Source: Dermatophagoides farinae (Eukaryota > Arthropoda > Arachnida > Sarcoptiformes > Pyroglyphidae). Taken from it: a DNA stretch of 64,000 bases. This document shows, one piece after another, positions 1 to 14,400 of the stretch. The stretch lies in the NCBI RefSeq assembly GCF_024713945.1, contig NC_134677.1, forward strand, positions 2,173,001 through 2,237,000, in the 5' to 3' direction. Under the pieces are notes generated by a model that saw only the letters and a list, made by a program, of their open reading frames with translations, had not been told where the DNA came from and searched no databases. The position numbers and the translations under genes were made by a program. Within the stretch, counting starts at the first letter, position 1. Each line of letters opens with the position of its first letter.

Positions 1-391
1 ATGAGATATATATCTCTATGTTTTGTTTTGTTTTGTTTTGTTGTTTTGAATGTCAAACCCGACATACAGGTCCCGTGTACACAAATGTAAGAATTTTTTC
101 TTCTTTTTTTTGTCTTGAATAAGAAAATGACCACCATTTTCAATGATGATGATGATGATGAATTTTTAGAATTGAATGATGTGTTGAATAGAAAAAAAAT
201 GGTAAGGTCAATAGCATCTTTGTTGTTGTTTTTTGCTGCTGCTGCCGTTGATCAAGTCGATGATGATGGAAGCATTTAGCCATTTTTATCCATCGCGTTA
301 AGTTCGAGGATTTTTCTTTCTTTTTTCGATATAAGAAATTTTACATGGAATGGAAACGATTCGTTTTTTTCCACTTGTTTCATGGCTTTCA

Positions 392-417
392 TCTCTCTCT
401 CTCTCTCTCTCTCTCTC
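392..417. repeat. (TC)n microsatellite
   Basis: A nearly pure dinucleotide run of about 13 units. It is one of many short tandem repeats in the window and produces a spurious Leu/Ser-rich open frame. Confidence 0.9.
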
Positions 418-1338
418 GCTCTTTTCCTTAGTGAAGAAAAGAAAAAAATGATTGTTCATTGCCACCGAGAGCAATATCGTTTTTTTTATTATGATGATGA
501 TGATGTCGATGTAGATGACAATACAAAAGGTTTTAGTTTCATTCTTATTTCCCTTAATGGTCTTTCGCTTAATATAATGATTATCCCGTCAATCAGTTTC
601 GATAGTTCATAGTCAAAATGTTGATGACCAAAAGAATCAATTTATAATGTGATGGAAAATTGAATCAGAAAAAAAAATTTTCATTTTATTTTGTTTTGCT
701 GACCATCATCATCATCATCATAATCATACCGAAATGAAATGATGATCAAATTTAAATGTCATTTTGTTGTTGTCGTTGCTGTTATTGATCATTTATGCAA
801 TTTTTCAATTTACTTTTTGCTCTTTGTTATTGAAAATTCTTTATTTTTTTCCCCCAATTTCAATTTAGTTTCGATTTTGGTGTTGGTGATAAGGAACAAT
901 TATTGGTGAATGGAAAAGAAAAATCTATCAGGAGATTATGGTAGCCATTAAATCTATCATAATGTCAATTTACATTAATGTTGACCATCCATTATTAATA
1001 CACACACACTGTAGAATGTCAGAATCAATTAGTTTATTTGTTCGTTATTTTTCAATCTATTTCACACGTATATTATGTATTAATAGGATTCAGGGGTGTC
1101 CATATCGTACAATGATTGTCCAAATTATTTTTCATCAAACAAAATGTTTGTTCCTAATGTTCCTATTCTCTTTCCATAATTTTATTTTTCGAAATTAACT
1201 TGTCTACAAAAAAAAATGCTGAAATAATAATATCTTGTGTAGACAATGATGATAATGATAATGTATAAGATTCAAAAAGGTCAAATGTGTACGATGAATT
1301 TCTATGAATGGAAATGGCTACGACGATTGTATGTATGG

Positions 1339-1360
1339 TGTGTGTGTGTGTGTGTGTGTG
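1339..1360. repeat. (TG)n microsatellite
   Basis: Eleven uninterrupted TG units in the probable intron upstream of the dys-like exons. Confidence 0.9.
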
Positions 1361-2467
1361 ATAAATAATTTTGGGCTAAATTAAATGAGATTTTTTTTTT
1401 AATTTTATTTTATTTACCACAAAGATCATCATTACCATATAATACATATTATGTTGTGTGGCAATGGCGACTGCCCTAATGATGATGATAATAAACTTTG
1501 ACACTTCTCGTTCATAATCGTCATTGATGATGCTTATTCTTCATCATCATCATCATCATCACGAAATACTCAATGAATTTTTGAATGAGTAAATGAATAA
1601 AGCTAATGCTAATGCTAAGCTTTGGCCATTCAATGAATTAAATCTGGAAAAAGAAATGTAGATCGTTTTCAATGTTTTGCATTTTTTTCTTCTCGCCATT
1701 CATTTATTTTATATTTTTATTTTATTTGAATAAAATAAAAAGAAGTTCAACAGGCTTCTGTAGTGTTAGTATTTGTTTGTCTGTGGATTTTTTGTTTGTT
1801 TGTTTGTTTGTTCCACCAGAAGTTAACCTCGACAATCTTTGCTGTTGTTTCTCATTGTCGCCATTATTATTATTATTTTTTTTTATTCATTCGATTTAGT
1901 GATGATGATCATTGCTGCTGTTATTTGTGTTTTTTTTTCGGTTAAATATCATAAAATGCATGGAAAATCACTTTTCTCTTTTTCTTACCATCATAATTTT
2001 ATTTCATTTCATCTTTAAATTCAAGCTTTTTCACGCACACAATAAACAGGTGAAATGATTATTAATGTGTGCTCGAAATTTAAATTTAACAAAAAAAAAA
2101 TTTAAGGTCAAAATCAAGAGAAAAATGGGAATTATTCGGAATACATTTTTTTTCGTTTGTTGCGAGCATTTCAATTTATTTAAGAACAACAACAACAGTG
2201 GTTTTTAGGCGTTGATAATGGATCAAGAATTGATTGAATGAGCAAAATTTTTAATGGATGAAATTCTGTGGTTGGATGTGAATAAATAAAACATTTCCTT
2301 GTGTGTGCGTTTAGTTTTCTTGTGATTCAATTTCAAAATTTTTTTTTTCTTAAAATTGGAATTAATTAAAATTCAATTTTACGATTTTTCTGTTCGTTTT
2401 GTTTTATTGCTTCAATTTTGCTAATTAATTTTACTTTTTTTCCACTTACTCTCTCTCTCCCGTTTAG

Positions 2468-5400
2468 CATTTCGAAAACATGAATTGATTCAATCACATC
2501 ACCATCACCATAATCATCAGCACCATCACCATCATCAGCATCATCATCATCATCACCATCAACAACAACAACAACAACATTATAATCATCAATTGTCAAT
2601 GACCAATTTTGGTTTCTCAAAGGTGAGTTTTTTATTAAGGTGTTTTTGAATGATGAAAAAAAAAATTTTCATGTCATTTTTACCTTTTTTTCTCAACTCT
2701 TTCTCATCTCCTGATTTTTTATTGGTTGTTAATTTTAAAATTTTTTTCTTTTTTTTCATTTCACAAACAAAAATTGAGACCACCAACAAAATCATTGCAA
2801 GCTATCAAAAAAAAAATCAGGAAAATTTTGATTCAAATGAAATATAGATTTAGCTTTTCTGTTCTGTTTTTTTCAATTATTATTATCTAATCAATAGGAT
2901 CGATAAATTAATTATCGGAAATTGTATCCAATTTCATGCACAAAAACGTGTATATTTTTTTATCAAATTATTAATTATTTAATATTTTGGCCAACATTTA
3001 GGCATTAAATGGATTTCTCATGATGATGACACAGAATGGAAAATTGCTCTACATTTCAGATAATGCAGCTGAATATCTTGGCCATTCAATGGTGAGTTGT
3101 TTTGTTTTTTTGTTTCGTTGATCATTTTTTTGTTCACAAATAATTTTTTTTGGTTTTAATTAGTGTGTTATAATATAACGTAGAATGTAACGGGTTTTAA
3201 GCTGCTGCTGTTGTGTTGTTTAGATTTTTTTTTCAATCATTTTTTTTTCTTCATTTATTTCACCTTTTCACATTCATTTATCTTTGTGTTTGTGTGTTAA
3301 TTGAGTTATATTTTCATCAAACACACACACACACACTGTTAGTAGTGATGTGTTTTTTTTTTTTTTTGCTTCATCACTTTATAACATCATCAAAAAAAAA
3401 ACAACAACAACAACAAGATAAGACGAGAAAAAAACAACAGAAAAGATCATTGTGTGTGTGTGTATGTATGTAAGTCAGGCATGATGTTCAATTTTCGTCT
3501 AGCATAATCATAATATTCGTTTTTGTTTCGTGGCTTTCCGTTTTTTTTCCACTTATTATTCATTTGATTTTTATTATATTACAGGTCGATTTTTTTCGCT
3601 CAATTTCACACACACACACACACACTTGGAAACAAGCACAGCTTCTTGTATCTTGTATTCGATCCACACACACACACACACACACATACATATAACGTAA
3701 AATTGACAGATGCAAAAATTAAAAAAAAAATCTTTTCCATGTAATGATCCATCAACAGGTGTTTTTTTGCTGTATTTGTTGTTTGAAACAGTGATGATGA
3801 TGATGAGCACTTTGTTTTATTTATATAAATATTTTTATTTTCAATAAAAACAATAGACATGACATTTTTTTTTTATTTCTTTTGCTTTTCTTTTTTGAAT
3901 TTTGAATTTTTTTTTCACGATAAATCAGCATATAGCATCTATATATATGAAACAAAAGAAAATTGATCATCATATGAATTTGAAAGTTTTTGTTTTTCTA
4001 ATAGTTTTTTTTATTGAGCATCCAATCATCATCAATATCGATAACGATGATGATGATGGAAAAAAAATTTCCTCAATAACCAATGATGAGAAATGAAAAT
4101 TTCCATAACTTGATTTTTTTTCCAGTTAAAAAGAAGAAGGAAAATTGAAAATTCTTTCAACAAACGACGACTAAGTTTATTGAAAAAAGGAGGAGAATGA
4201 ACAAGGATACACATAAACATACATATAGAAAGATAGAACGTTTTGGGTGAACCACCACCATCACCACCACCACCAAAAAAAAGGAATCGAGCTTTAGCAT
4301 TGATCATTGATGATGCTATTGAACTTTTTTTTAAGAATGAATTTTTTTTCCTAGATTTTTATCATTTGAGCAAACGAACGAATGAAAAATTTTCAACGAT
4401 AATGAACTATCTTTTGCTTTTTTACCTTTTTTACCTGATTTGGTTTTAATCATTGGTATATCTATATACAGGGTTGTTTTTTTCCTTCTTCTTCTTCTTC
4501 TTCTTTCAATCTTCTTGATCTATTGTCCTGTATCATATCTTGATACATATAACATCTGCATACCACTATTACTTTGTCTTTGTCTTTTTTTTTTTTTTTT
4601 TTTTTTTTTTTGGTTATACAATCATACTAACTACTTTTTTTTCTCTTTGGTCAATCAATCTATTTTACTATTTCATTTCGATAACGATTTCGATATTTAT
4701 TCATTCATCAAGCTAACAAAAAAAGCATATATGTATGACCACAATGACAAATTAGAAAATCGTGATCTGTAATATTTGATCCCCTTTCTTTTTTTTCATT
4801 CTGTATTGAATGAATTAAGTTGAAGTTATGGCCAAAAGAAAAAAAAACTTGAACTTGACCGTTCAACTTGGATGACGGGGGGGAGGAGAGAAATGAAGGG
4901 TATTCACGTCAATAATGAGCTAATTGTATCTGCTTGTTTATTGAAGTGTTCTGTTGTGTGTGTGCATCTGAAAAGAAAACAGGATCAGGATCAAGATGAT
5001 GATTTCATCAATGAAAAATTTTTCTTATTTAAATTCCATTGTCATTGTTGTTTAGGAATTGGTAAGAAGTTTTTTTTTGAACAAAAATGTTCTAGTTTAA
5101 TCTGTTGTGTTTGTTATATGGTAATATATTTTTTTTTTACAACTCCGCCTTTATCATGACTTGTTTGAAATACAAAATGGGCGGGTTTTATACATACACA
5201 AATACCTACCATTGTGTGTGTGTGTGTATGAAGTGAATAAACTTTAACTAAATGCAACAAGTATGAGCTATATATCTGTAAAATGTATGTATGTGTTCAA
5301 ATATTATCCAATCAAATTCAAATAAATATATTTGGCTCCATTACTTTTGGTTGTTTTTTTTTTTTTTTTTGGTTGACAATTTTTGTTGAAATTTTATAAT

Positions 5401-8400
5401 TTGATTTAAAAAAAAAAATTTTCAAATTCGTTTGGGTTCGTTGTACTCTCCTGGTTATTTTGTGAAAGGGATTCATCATCATCATCATCATCATTAATAT
5501 TCACTAGGAAAAAAGATTGATGTGTTTATTGAATATCAATGTATTGAATTGTGAATAAATGAATGAATAAAAACTTTTTTCTTCTTGTTGAACTTGAATC
5601 AAATAAGCTTGGATATTATTATTATAATAATAACCAGAGATGTATTTGAAGAGCTATTTTTTTTTTTGTTAATATTGGCCATTGGCGTCACGACTTGAAT
5701 GACCAGTTCTATGTTTTGATTTTGGTATTCTTTTTCTATTTTTTTTTCTTCTATAGAGAAGATGTTAATGTGTTAATGAGAAAAAACAACAACAACAACA
5801 AATTTTTTTTTTTTTTGAAAATTCAAAAAAATTTGTGGTTTTTTTTCGTACGGTTCAAATGGACATAAAAAAAAGTAAACCAGAAAAATGACCAAAAACC
5901 ACCACCACCACGACTATTCAATGTATTCCCAATTGTGACCAAAATCACCTTTTATTTCTTTATTACGTTGTTGTTGTTGTTGTTGTTTATGTTTTATATG
6001 AACTTTTCGCGTCATCAATATAATAATAATTTTGCGCCGAAATGAATGATCCCGGAACTTGGTTGATCACGATCTTTTGGTATTTTTTTTTTATTTTCAT
6101 TTTTTGATGATGACGAAAACGACGATGACGACGACCCACTCTCTCCATCTATCTTAACTACCTGTCTACATTTCACTTGTTGTTGTTGTTTTTGATTATT
6201 GTTTTTTTTCACAAATGTCGATGATAGTGAGTGTATACGTGTATGTTGTTTGTGGAACAAAGTGAAATTTTTTCACAATGATTGTAATTGAGTTTTTTTT
6301 TTTTTTTGGTTTGTTCTGAGCAATAGAAACAAATTTTCGAAATGAACACAAATGGGTGATAATCATTGAAATGAAAAAAAACTAACACATCAATTTTCGA
6401 ATGATGATTATTTCATTGAAAAAAATGGGATGATTTTTTTTTCATATAGTCATTTCTTGACCATATTGTTATCATGTATGTTTTTTTGTGGCTACTGTTG
6501 ATGATCCGTACATCAATGATATCATTGATTTTGTTACCACCAATGTTGATAATATGATGATGATGATGACTACGAACAACAAATGATCAATCGACAATTT
6601 TTTTTTGTTATTCCTAACTGAATGATGATGATGATGATGAAGGACTTCAGGTAGTCTTCAGGTCAGTAGCTCAGAGTCATGTCTGGCTGGCTCCGTCGGT
6701 CCTATGGCTTTGTTGTTGTTGTTGTTGTCCTAGTCGTCATGATGGAAGCTATGTTCAACAACAACAACAACAACAACGACGACCTCGTAGGTTAATTAAA
6801 CGGTGAGCTCTCGATACACATATACATTTAATGATTAGAGAAGTAGAGATCAGCTTAAGCTTCTTATTTGGTGGTGATGGCAGAAAGACAAATGTGAAAA
6901 AATGGATATTGAATATGTTTGGCTATGATTTGAAAGTTTTTCATTCTTCATTTGTTTTTAGTTAATTTTTAATTTCATACACACACACACACACACACAC
7001 ACATAAAGCAGCTCGCGCAAACAGGCAAATTAATTATTATTACAAGACACTTGTACGTACGACGTATATCACAAATTTTTTACGTTGTATGATCTCTCAG
7101 ATCTCTGTTATAATAATAATGATAATCATTGATTCTCACTTTTAGATAGATACATTGGATGCGGATTTCGATTGACCATATTGATATATGCATTGATGAT
7201 GATGATGTGCCAATTGAAAAATGATTTTGATTTTCATCCTATTTTTTTTTTGTTTTCTTAATTTAAATACATAAATGTTTATAATTGATCGTCGCCGCCG
7301 CCATCGTCGTCATGGACGTTGTCTAGATAGATTCTGCTAGACATCACTTCATCACCATCATTTTGATGAAATTCATGTTATGTAATGTGTCTCGTGTGTG
7401 TGTAATGGCTATGACTTTATTTATTGTACACAAGACAAAGATAGAAAGAGAGAGAATAAATATTGGCGCCAAATAGACGCCGTTTGATTCATTTCTCAAA
7501 AAAAAAAGAAAAAGAAAATCCTCTTCAATTTCACAATACATGACACATATTGAGTGTGTGTGTGTGTGTGTGAAAAGAAAAGGAACACCGACAAGTAGCA
7601 AGTGATTAGAAAAAAAAAATTAAAATGATCACTTTTTTTTGACAAGAAAAGTAATCCAAAATAAAATCCTTGTTTGAAAAAAAAACATTGACGTTTTTAA
7701 TACAAGCGACGAATAATGATTACATCACACACACTTACACACACACACAGGATCATAGAATGACCCAAAGGTGTCGATCGATCGTTTGTCTTTGTCGTTT
7801 CATGTCAAATGTTCATCTCTATTTTTGTTGTTGTTGTTGTTGTCGACAATCATCATCATCATTCATTTAATTTTGTAAAATAATTTTAATCAATCTATGG
7901 CTAGCCTGTTTGGTGGTGGATACACCTTCACAATTTACAATTTCATTATTTTGGGATGCAAACTTGAATTTTGTTATTTTTTTTCATTACTTTTTTTGGC
8001 ATCTTTTTTTTGTGGTTGAAAAAAAACATTATTTACAATCTGTGAATGATCATTAAGTGCTAAAGTCAGGTAGTCAGTTGAAATAATTTCTATATGTGTG
8101 TGTGTGTATGTGTCTGTGTCATTCATTGGATCAAATATAACGATGACTTACACTATGATTTCAAGTCCTAATTTATAATATTTGTCTTGTAGCCAATTAT
8201 TCGCGTCTGGCTTGTCGTCATCTTCGTCGTTGTCGTTCGTCGTCGTCTTCGTTTTTATCATCATCATAATCTTAAAAATGATTCTTGACATCATTCTGGA
8301 GAAAAAAAATTTCTACCCAAAGGCAATTTTTTTTCTACCAATTGCAATGAGAGCTGTATACTAGAAAAAAAAAACAAACAAACAGAGAGAATTATTTTAT

Positions 8401-11400
8401 TTTCTGGAGAAAAAAAAATTACATAGGAAACTCAATAATCGATGAAAAGCTCAATCAATCGATCGTCAATAAGAAGATTTTCAATTTTATATGTCATTTG
8501 TAGTTCGATTTGTGGTATATTCAGAATTGTCTGATTAACATTTTTTTTTTATTATTAGTTTGTATGAGTTTTCTGTGGTTGTTGTTGTTGTTGTCAAATC
8601 AATGTCAAAAACTAATCGATATTTATTGAAATGAATTCATTTTGTCTGTGGATTTTTTTTTTTGCAGAGAAAAACGGTTTTTTTTCATCTCGTTCCTTGT
8701 TCCTTAAATGAATGTGTATGTGTATGTGTGTGTCTTATTCCAAATCAAATTGATTTGTGTTGTGCTTGTTTGCATATATCTTTACTTGTTTGTTTTCTTT
8801 TCAAAATAAAAACCAGAAAAATAAAAAAAATTTGAAGAGCTTATTGGCTTATTTGATTAACATTCAAATGAAGTCGTCGTCTTCGTCGTTGTTGTTGTAG
8901 TCATCATTGTACTGAATATGACAGTCACGATAGAAAGATGAATGAATATATTTTCCAAAAAAAAAAACAAAACAAAACGAAAATGATTTATAAATAAAAT
9001 ACTGATGAATACAATATACTGATCCTATTGATGATGATGATGATACCTGGTGTGTGCAATGGTTTCTGATTTGGAAAAAAACCGTTGTCAGATGTTCAAT
9101 ATGTTGATGACCGGTAGATGGAAATGATAATGATGATGATCTATTTGACATACGAATATCCATTGATTGATTTTTTTTAAACAAAACAAAACATCATTAT
9201 CATTGTTTTTCCAGAAAGCAAAACATTTTGTCCATATTTTTCTTTTTTTTGGGAAAACAAATAAACTTCAATGCATACACAGAGACCCAGAAAAAAAGTA
9301 TCATATATCATTGTGTCCACAGTAGTTTTTCTGGTAGCAGAAAAAAAAGAATATGAATGTGAGGGACTTGCTGCCAAATACGCGGCGCCGTCCAGTCGTC
9401 CACACTATGATGGAACGTATTCTTTATACATATGGAACATTATCATTATATTGACCTTATCATCATCATCATCATCGCCATCATATGACCTTAGGCGTTG
9501 GCGTATTCACACACACACAATTACAATAATGATGAATCTCACCTTATTTTTTTTTGTTTCGTTCGTTGTTGTTCACTTTTTACCTTTCAACAACCGAAAC
9601 TTATCATTAACAACAATGGCGAAGAATTTTACGTGTTTTTTTTTCGTTTGTTTGTTTGTTTGTTATACCGTATGTGTGTGTGTGTGTGAATTTAAAATGA
9701 AACAAACAAATTGAATTTAAAAAGCAAAGCGAACAACAACAACAACAACGAAAAACTCTCATGTAGATCTCATAATAATAATAATAATAATGATGATGAT
9801 TATCCAAGGATTTTTTTTTCTTGAATTGAATCACAAATTTTTTTTTGTGAACGAATTTCATTTTTCTGGCTGTTGTTGTTGTTATTGTTGTTATCGAATA
9901 GAAATGCATATGTGACAGTAGCATATATATATAGGAATTAAGTGAAATAAATAAAAAAAAATTTTCCGACGCCTAAAAGAAAACAATCCTGACCGCGCCT
10001 TTGTGTTTGATTTGATTTAGAATTTCACTCGTTCTTGTGATGATGATGATGATGATGATGTTTTTTTTCTGGTATTTGATGATTTATTGATTTTTGTTTT
10101 TTTTGGAATTTTCGTTTTTTTTCTTGCTGTACATTGAACTTTTCATTTAGTTTTGTTTTTTTTTTTTTGTTTGTAAATTTTAATTTGTATTTGTGAAAAT
10201 TGTGTTACAAATTAAATATAATTAGCATGATGATGATTTTTGTTTTCACTCACTAATGTTTACACACGTGTACCGTAATTGGTCACTTAATTCGTAATTT
10301 GTGAATAACAACAACAACAACAACAACAAGAACGACAGCAAAAACAACAGAGTTAAAAACATACACATAATTTGTTTGCTGCTTTGTTATATTGTTTTTA
10401 ATATGATAATTATTATTGTTGTTGTTAAACTGAAAAGATACACTTAGTGATTAATGTCTATTTTTTGTTCTCTTTGTTACATAGATAATGTACAGTTTGA
10501 AACATATATTCTTTTATTCTTCAATTTTAGGTTTGATGCTAATTATTCAAGTTGATCAATTAAAAACAGAACAAATTCTCGCTAATGTATGAAAATGAAT
10601 TAATTTTTCAAACCAATTGGAATTGTTTTTGTTTTGTTGACCCTTTTTTGTTTTGTTGTTGTTGTTGTTGTCCGAATCATAAATCAATGACCATGATGAT
10701 TATGTATATTGTGGCAAATAATACATCTGGTTTTTTTTCTCGATATCATCATCATTGATTATTAATGTTTTCAACAACAACAACGACAACAACAACAACA
10801 TCATGTCATTCGTCATGATCATCTAAATTAACTATATGTTGATCTACTATTTTCAAAATAATGATTAAACGTCATATATTTGAATTTCAACGGATTTTTT
10901 TTTCTCCATCTCTCTCAGTTGTTTGATTTTTTTTCTGTTGTTGAAAATATTTTCAAATTGCAGAGACATTCTATTCTATTTAGTTTATAGCAGATGAATA
11001 TGAGCAGCATCGTTTTTTCTCCTTGTTCTTGTTTTCTCTTGTTGACTGATATAATCATCATTTTAGTTTATTTTTCCAATATGAATTATGATTATTTGAA
11101 CGATGAACGATGATAATCGATGATGATTTTTTATTTTGTTTTCTCCAAAACCAATGATGTAAATGTCTAATTACTGTAACAACAACATCAACAACAGAAC
11201 AGAAACCAGGTATTAGTAGTAGTAGTAGTAACAAGTCAGAATAATTGTCCAGTATAATATTGATGTGAAAACTGTTTATATTAGCTTATTGCTGAACAAT
11301 TATTGACCAAGAAAAAAAAAACATTTATGATGACGATGATCAACAATTTCATTTGATGGCCAATAGACTGGTCGTCGTCATCAATGATGATGATGATGAC

Positions 11401-14400
11401 TTGGACATCGACATCATCCTTGATGAAGATACTGTTGTTATGTTTATTATTATTATTATGGAAAGAAAAAAAATGAATCAAACACTGATGATTGATGATG
11501 AACATCTTCAATCAATAATACATTGGAAATAGAAAAACAAAAAAAAAAATCTTTATAATTCATTGGCGACGACGACGACGAAGACGATGATGGTGGTAAT
11601 GGCGACGGTTACACTGATCATCATCATAATCATAAAAATTATGATTTGTCCCCATCATCATCATCATCATCGATTCATCAGCTAACCAAGATTCATCGTC
11701 TTTGGATTTTTTTTTCGCCCTTCAGGCACCTTTAGATGTGTAATAATTATGATGATGATGATTATGATTATGATAGTGGTTCGGGAATCCAGGAATGAAG
11801 TGACTGAAGAGTTTTTTTTCGGACAATCAAATTCCCATCGTTTTCTTTGCTTTTTTTTCATTGTATGTGTAACCAAGTTAATATTCTTCATTTATTTTTG
11901 ATGATCAAAGAAAAATATTATGATTATCATCATAACCCCAACATATTGAATACTTGTTTGTTGTTGTTGAAAGAAAAACGATCCTTAACGATTATCTCAT
12001 CGGATCGATGTGAATTGAAATTTTTTTTTTTTTTTGGTTGAAGCTGACCGATCGAAAATGATTGATCTCGATTCTTTTGATAATAGTGGACGGCTTTTTT
12101 TGTCGGAATTTTGTGTTTCGTCTCTGACATTTCATTTCATAATAATGATGATTTTGATTGAAAAAAATGAGCGGAAAAAAACTAAACATAGGCCATAATC
12201 ATAATTCAATTAAGGATTTCAATGTTTTTTTTTGACCATTTAGTCACTCACATTTGTCATGTGTAACGTGCCACGAGTTCATGTCCTGTTCCAGGACCAG
12301 TGTCATCAGTCTACTGATGATTTTTTAATTGTCACTTGTATATATGTGATGGTTTGACCACGTGTTTTGTATAATCTAGAATTTTATTTTAGCTACCGAA
12401 TTCAATAGTGGTCAATATTTTTTTTCTTTAATGTTTTGTTTTGGATCGTGACCGGACAATAATCTTTTTTTTCGTACAACAGATGTGTGATAAATTTTAC
12501 TGATGATGAAAATGACAATTGACAATGACATTGACCACACAAAAAAAAATATTCGTGTATACTAAAATGATACTGATTCAACAAGATACAAGTAGCCCAA
12601 AACAAATGTCATTGTCTCTCTCTCTGTCTCAGTTTTCTTTGAATAAATCTACTTCTTGATCTTGAAAACATAAATATGTTTGGCCGCTTTTTTTTCGTTG
12701 GCCATCACGAAATTGAAATCATCCACTTTGTGTGTGTGTGTGTGTGTGATATTCCAAATATTCCAAACGCCATTATTATTTTTGCTACTATTTTCTCTCA
12801 ATTTTTCTAGACATATCATCAACCTTTGTGTTCTATGATGATGATGATGATGATGATGATTATCATTCACTACATTATCACCACCAATCGATTTGTTAAT
12901 AATAACGCCGACATTAAAGAAGAAAAAAAAGGAAAAAGGGAAAAAAATATGGCGACTAATGGCCATTTATGTTGTGAATATATATATCTGCCACATAACC
13001 ACAATTTTTATTCCACGATCCAAATGGCGACACATTTTTCTCTCTGTTTTTTTTTATGTGTATGTTTCATTCATATAATGACATAGTTTTGCCGCAATCA
13101 TCATCATCAACAACAAAGGCGTAATGATACACGCGCGGTTTTTTTTATTTCGTTCAACGTAAACAAAGTACACTTGTTACAATCGGAAATTATATTACAC
13201 ACATTGCAAATATATTTGTAATACGTAATTAGCCTAGCTTTTTTTCTGGTGGTGGTGGTGGTGGTTTGTGTCCATTCATTATTGTGTGTGTGTGTGTGTG
13301 TGTGTGTTTGTGAAGAAAAATCGATCGATCTGAATGACTGAATAATATATATGCAACAGAACTTGAACTAACTTGTTGCTATTGTTGGCAGAAGTTGTCA
13401 GCAGTCTAGTTTTTCGTCAAAATTTCATTTGACCAACTTGATGATTGTTGATTGATTTACTAAATTATAACCTTTTTGTTGTAGTTGTTGTCATTTTCAA
13501 TGATTATTATTATTTATAATTTGTATTTTTCTGCTTGTTTTTTTTTTTTTTTTGATGTAAAATTACAGGAAGATCTACTCATCCATGGCGATAGTGTATA
13601 TGATATTATTGAAAAACAAGATCATCAAACTATACAGAATGAATTAATGCGTTCATCATCATCAAATCCATCATCATCATCATCAACCATATCTGATGGC
13701 CGAATATTTTTATGTCGTATGAATGTTTCACGAAATTCACGACGACAAATGCGTTTCGGTGATCAAAAGGTAAAATTGATTGATTGTATTTTTGAATTTT
13801 AAATTATCAACAATTATTATAAACCCCTTCACTTACATTATATAGGTTGTACTAGTCCAAGGACATTTTGTTAGCTATCTACCATTATGTAGCCGAAATG
13901 AACCGGTTTTTCTTGCCACATGTACACCGGTGGCAATGCCCGAAACTCGTGAATGTGTCGTACAAGGTAGTACGAATGTTTTCACATCAATTCATTCAAT
14001 GGATATGAAATTCATACATTTGGATTCAAAGTAAGTTTGTTGTTTTTTTTCGAATTAAACTTATATATCCAGAATCGAAATCATCATCTACGATCATTAA
14101 AGTGATGAATTGATCTCAGAAAAAAAAATTCCTAGCACCAATATTGCACGATCAATATCGAATCCGTATCCGTCATCATTATAATAATGATTCGTGTTTG
14201 ATCTAATTTGTTTAATTGATCATCGACAGAGAAAAAAAATTCGTGACCATAGAAATTTTTTTCTCTTTCATTTCTATAATCAGACTTTTTTTGATGAGAA
14301 ATTAAAATTAGAACTGAAAATAGCAACAACAACAACAACAACAAACAGTTCATCATCACTTGTGAATTGTAATGTTTTTTTTTTTGAGTCAAAAACAAAA

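Larger units (their letters stand above)
1..2467. other. Probable intron upstream of the dys-like gene; no coding exon seen
   Basis: No credible exon was found on either strand. The first recognisable exon of the downstream gene begins at 2468 in phase 1, so at least one earlier exon, carrying the start codon and bHLH domain, must exist. I looked here for a coding block resembling the basic helix-loop-helix of the family and did not find one. The stretch therefore reads as intron, with short (TC)n, (TG)n and (GAT)n tracts and T runs. Open frames here are low-complexity translations of these tracts. Confidence 0.55.
3092..13568 (+). other. 10.5 kb intron within the PAS-A coding region of the dys-like gene
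   Basis: It is bounded by a donor after ATG (CAATG|GTGAGT) and an acceptor AATTACAG|GAAGATC, both in phase 0. It splits PAS-A between GHSM and EDLL. Inside are microsatellites, poly(T) and poly(A) runs, a (GTT)n/(AAC)n inverted pair at 6711-6777, an exon-like island at 10531-10586 and a structured island at 12241-12330. No nested gene could be supported on either strand. Open frames in this stretch are translations of CA/TG, GAT and T-rich repeats. Confidence 0.75.

Noticed and set aside
938-1198. Open frame of 86 codons on the plus strand
   Set aside because: No recognisable domain, and not joined to the downstream bHLH-PAS exons by usable splice sites and phase; composition is that of intron sequence.
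4440-4772. Plus-strand open frame with many Leu and Phe residues
   Set aside because: It is a translation of CTT repeats and a 27-nt poly(T) tract; no start context or homology.
9271-9714. 147-codon plus-strand open frame in the dys-like intron
   Set aside because: Although 9360-9430 has balanced composition, the frame runs through ATC and TG microsatellites and T runs and has no plausible splice partners; not called as a gene.
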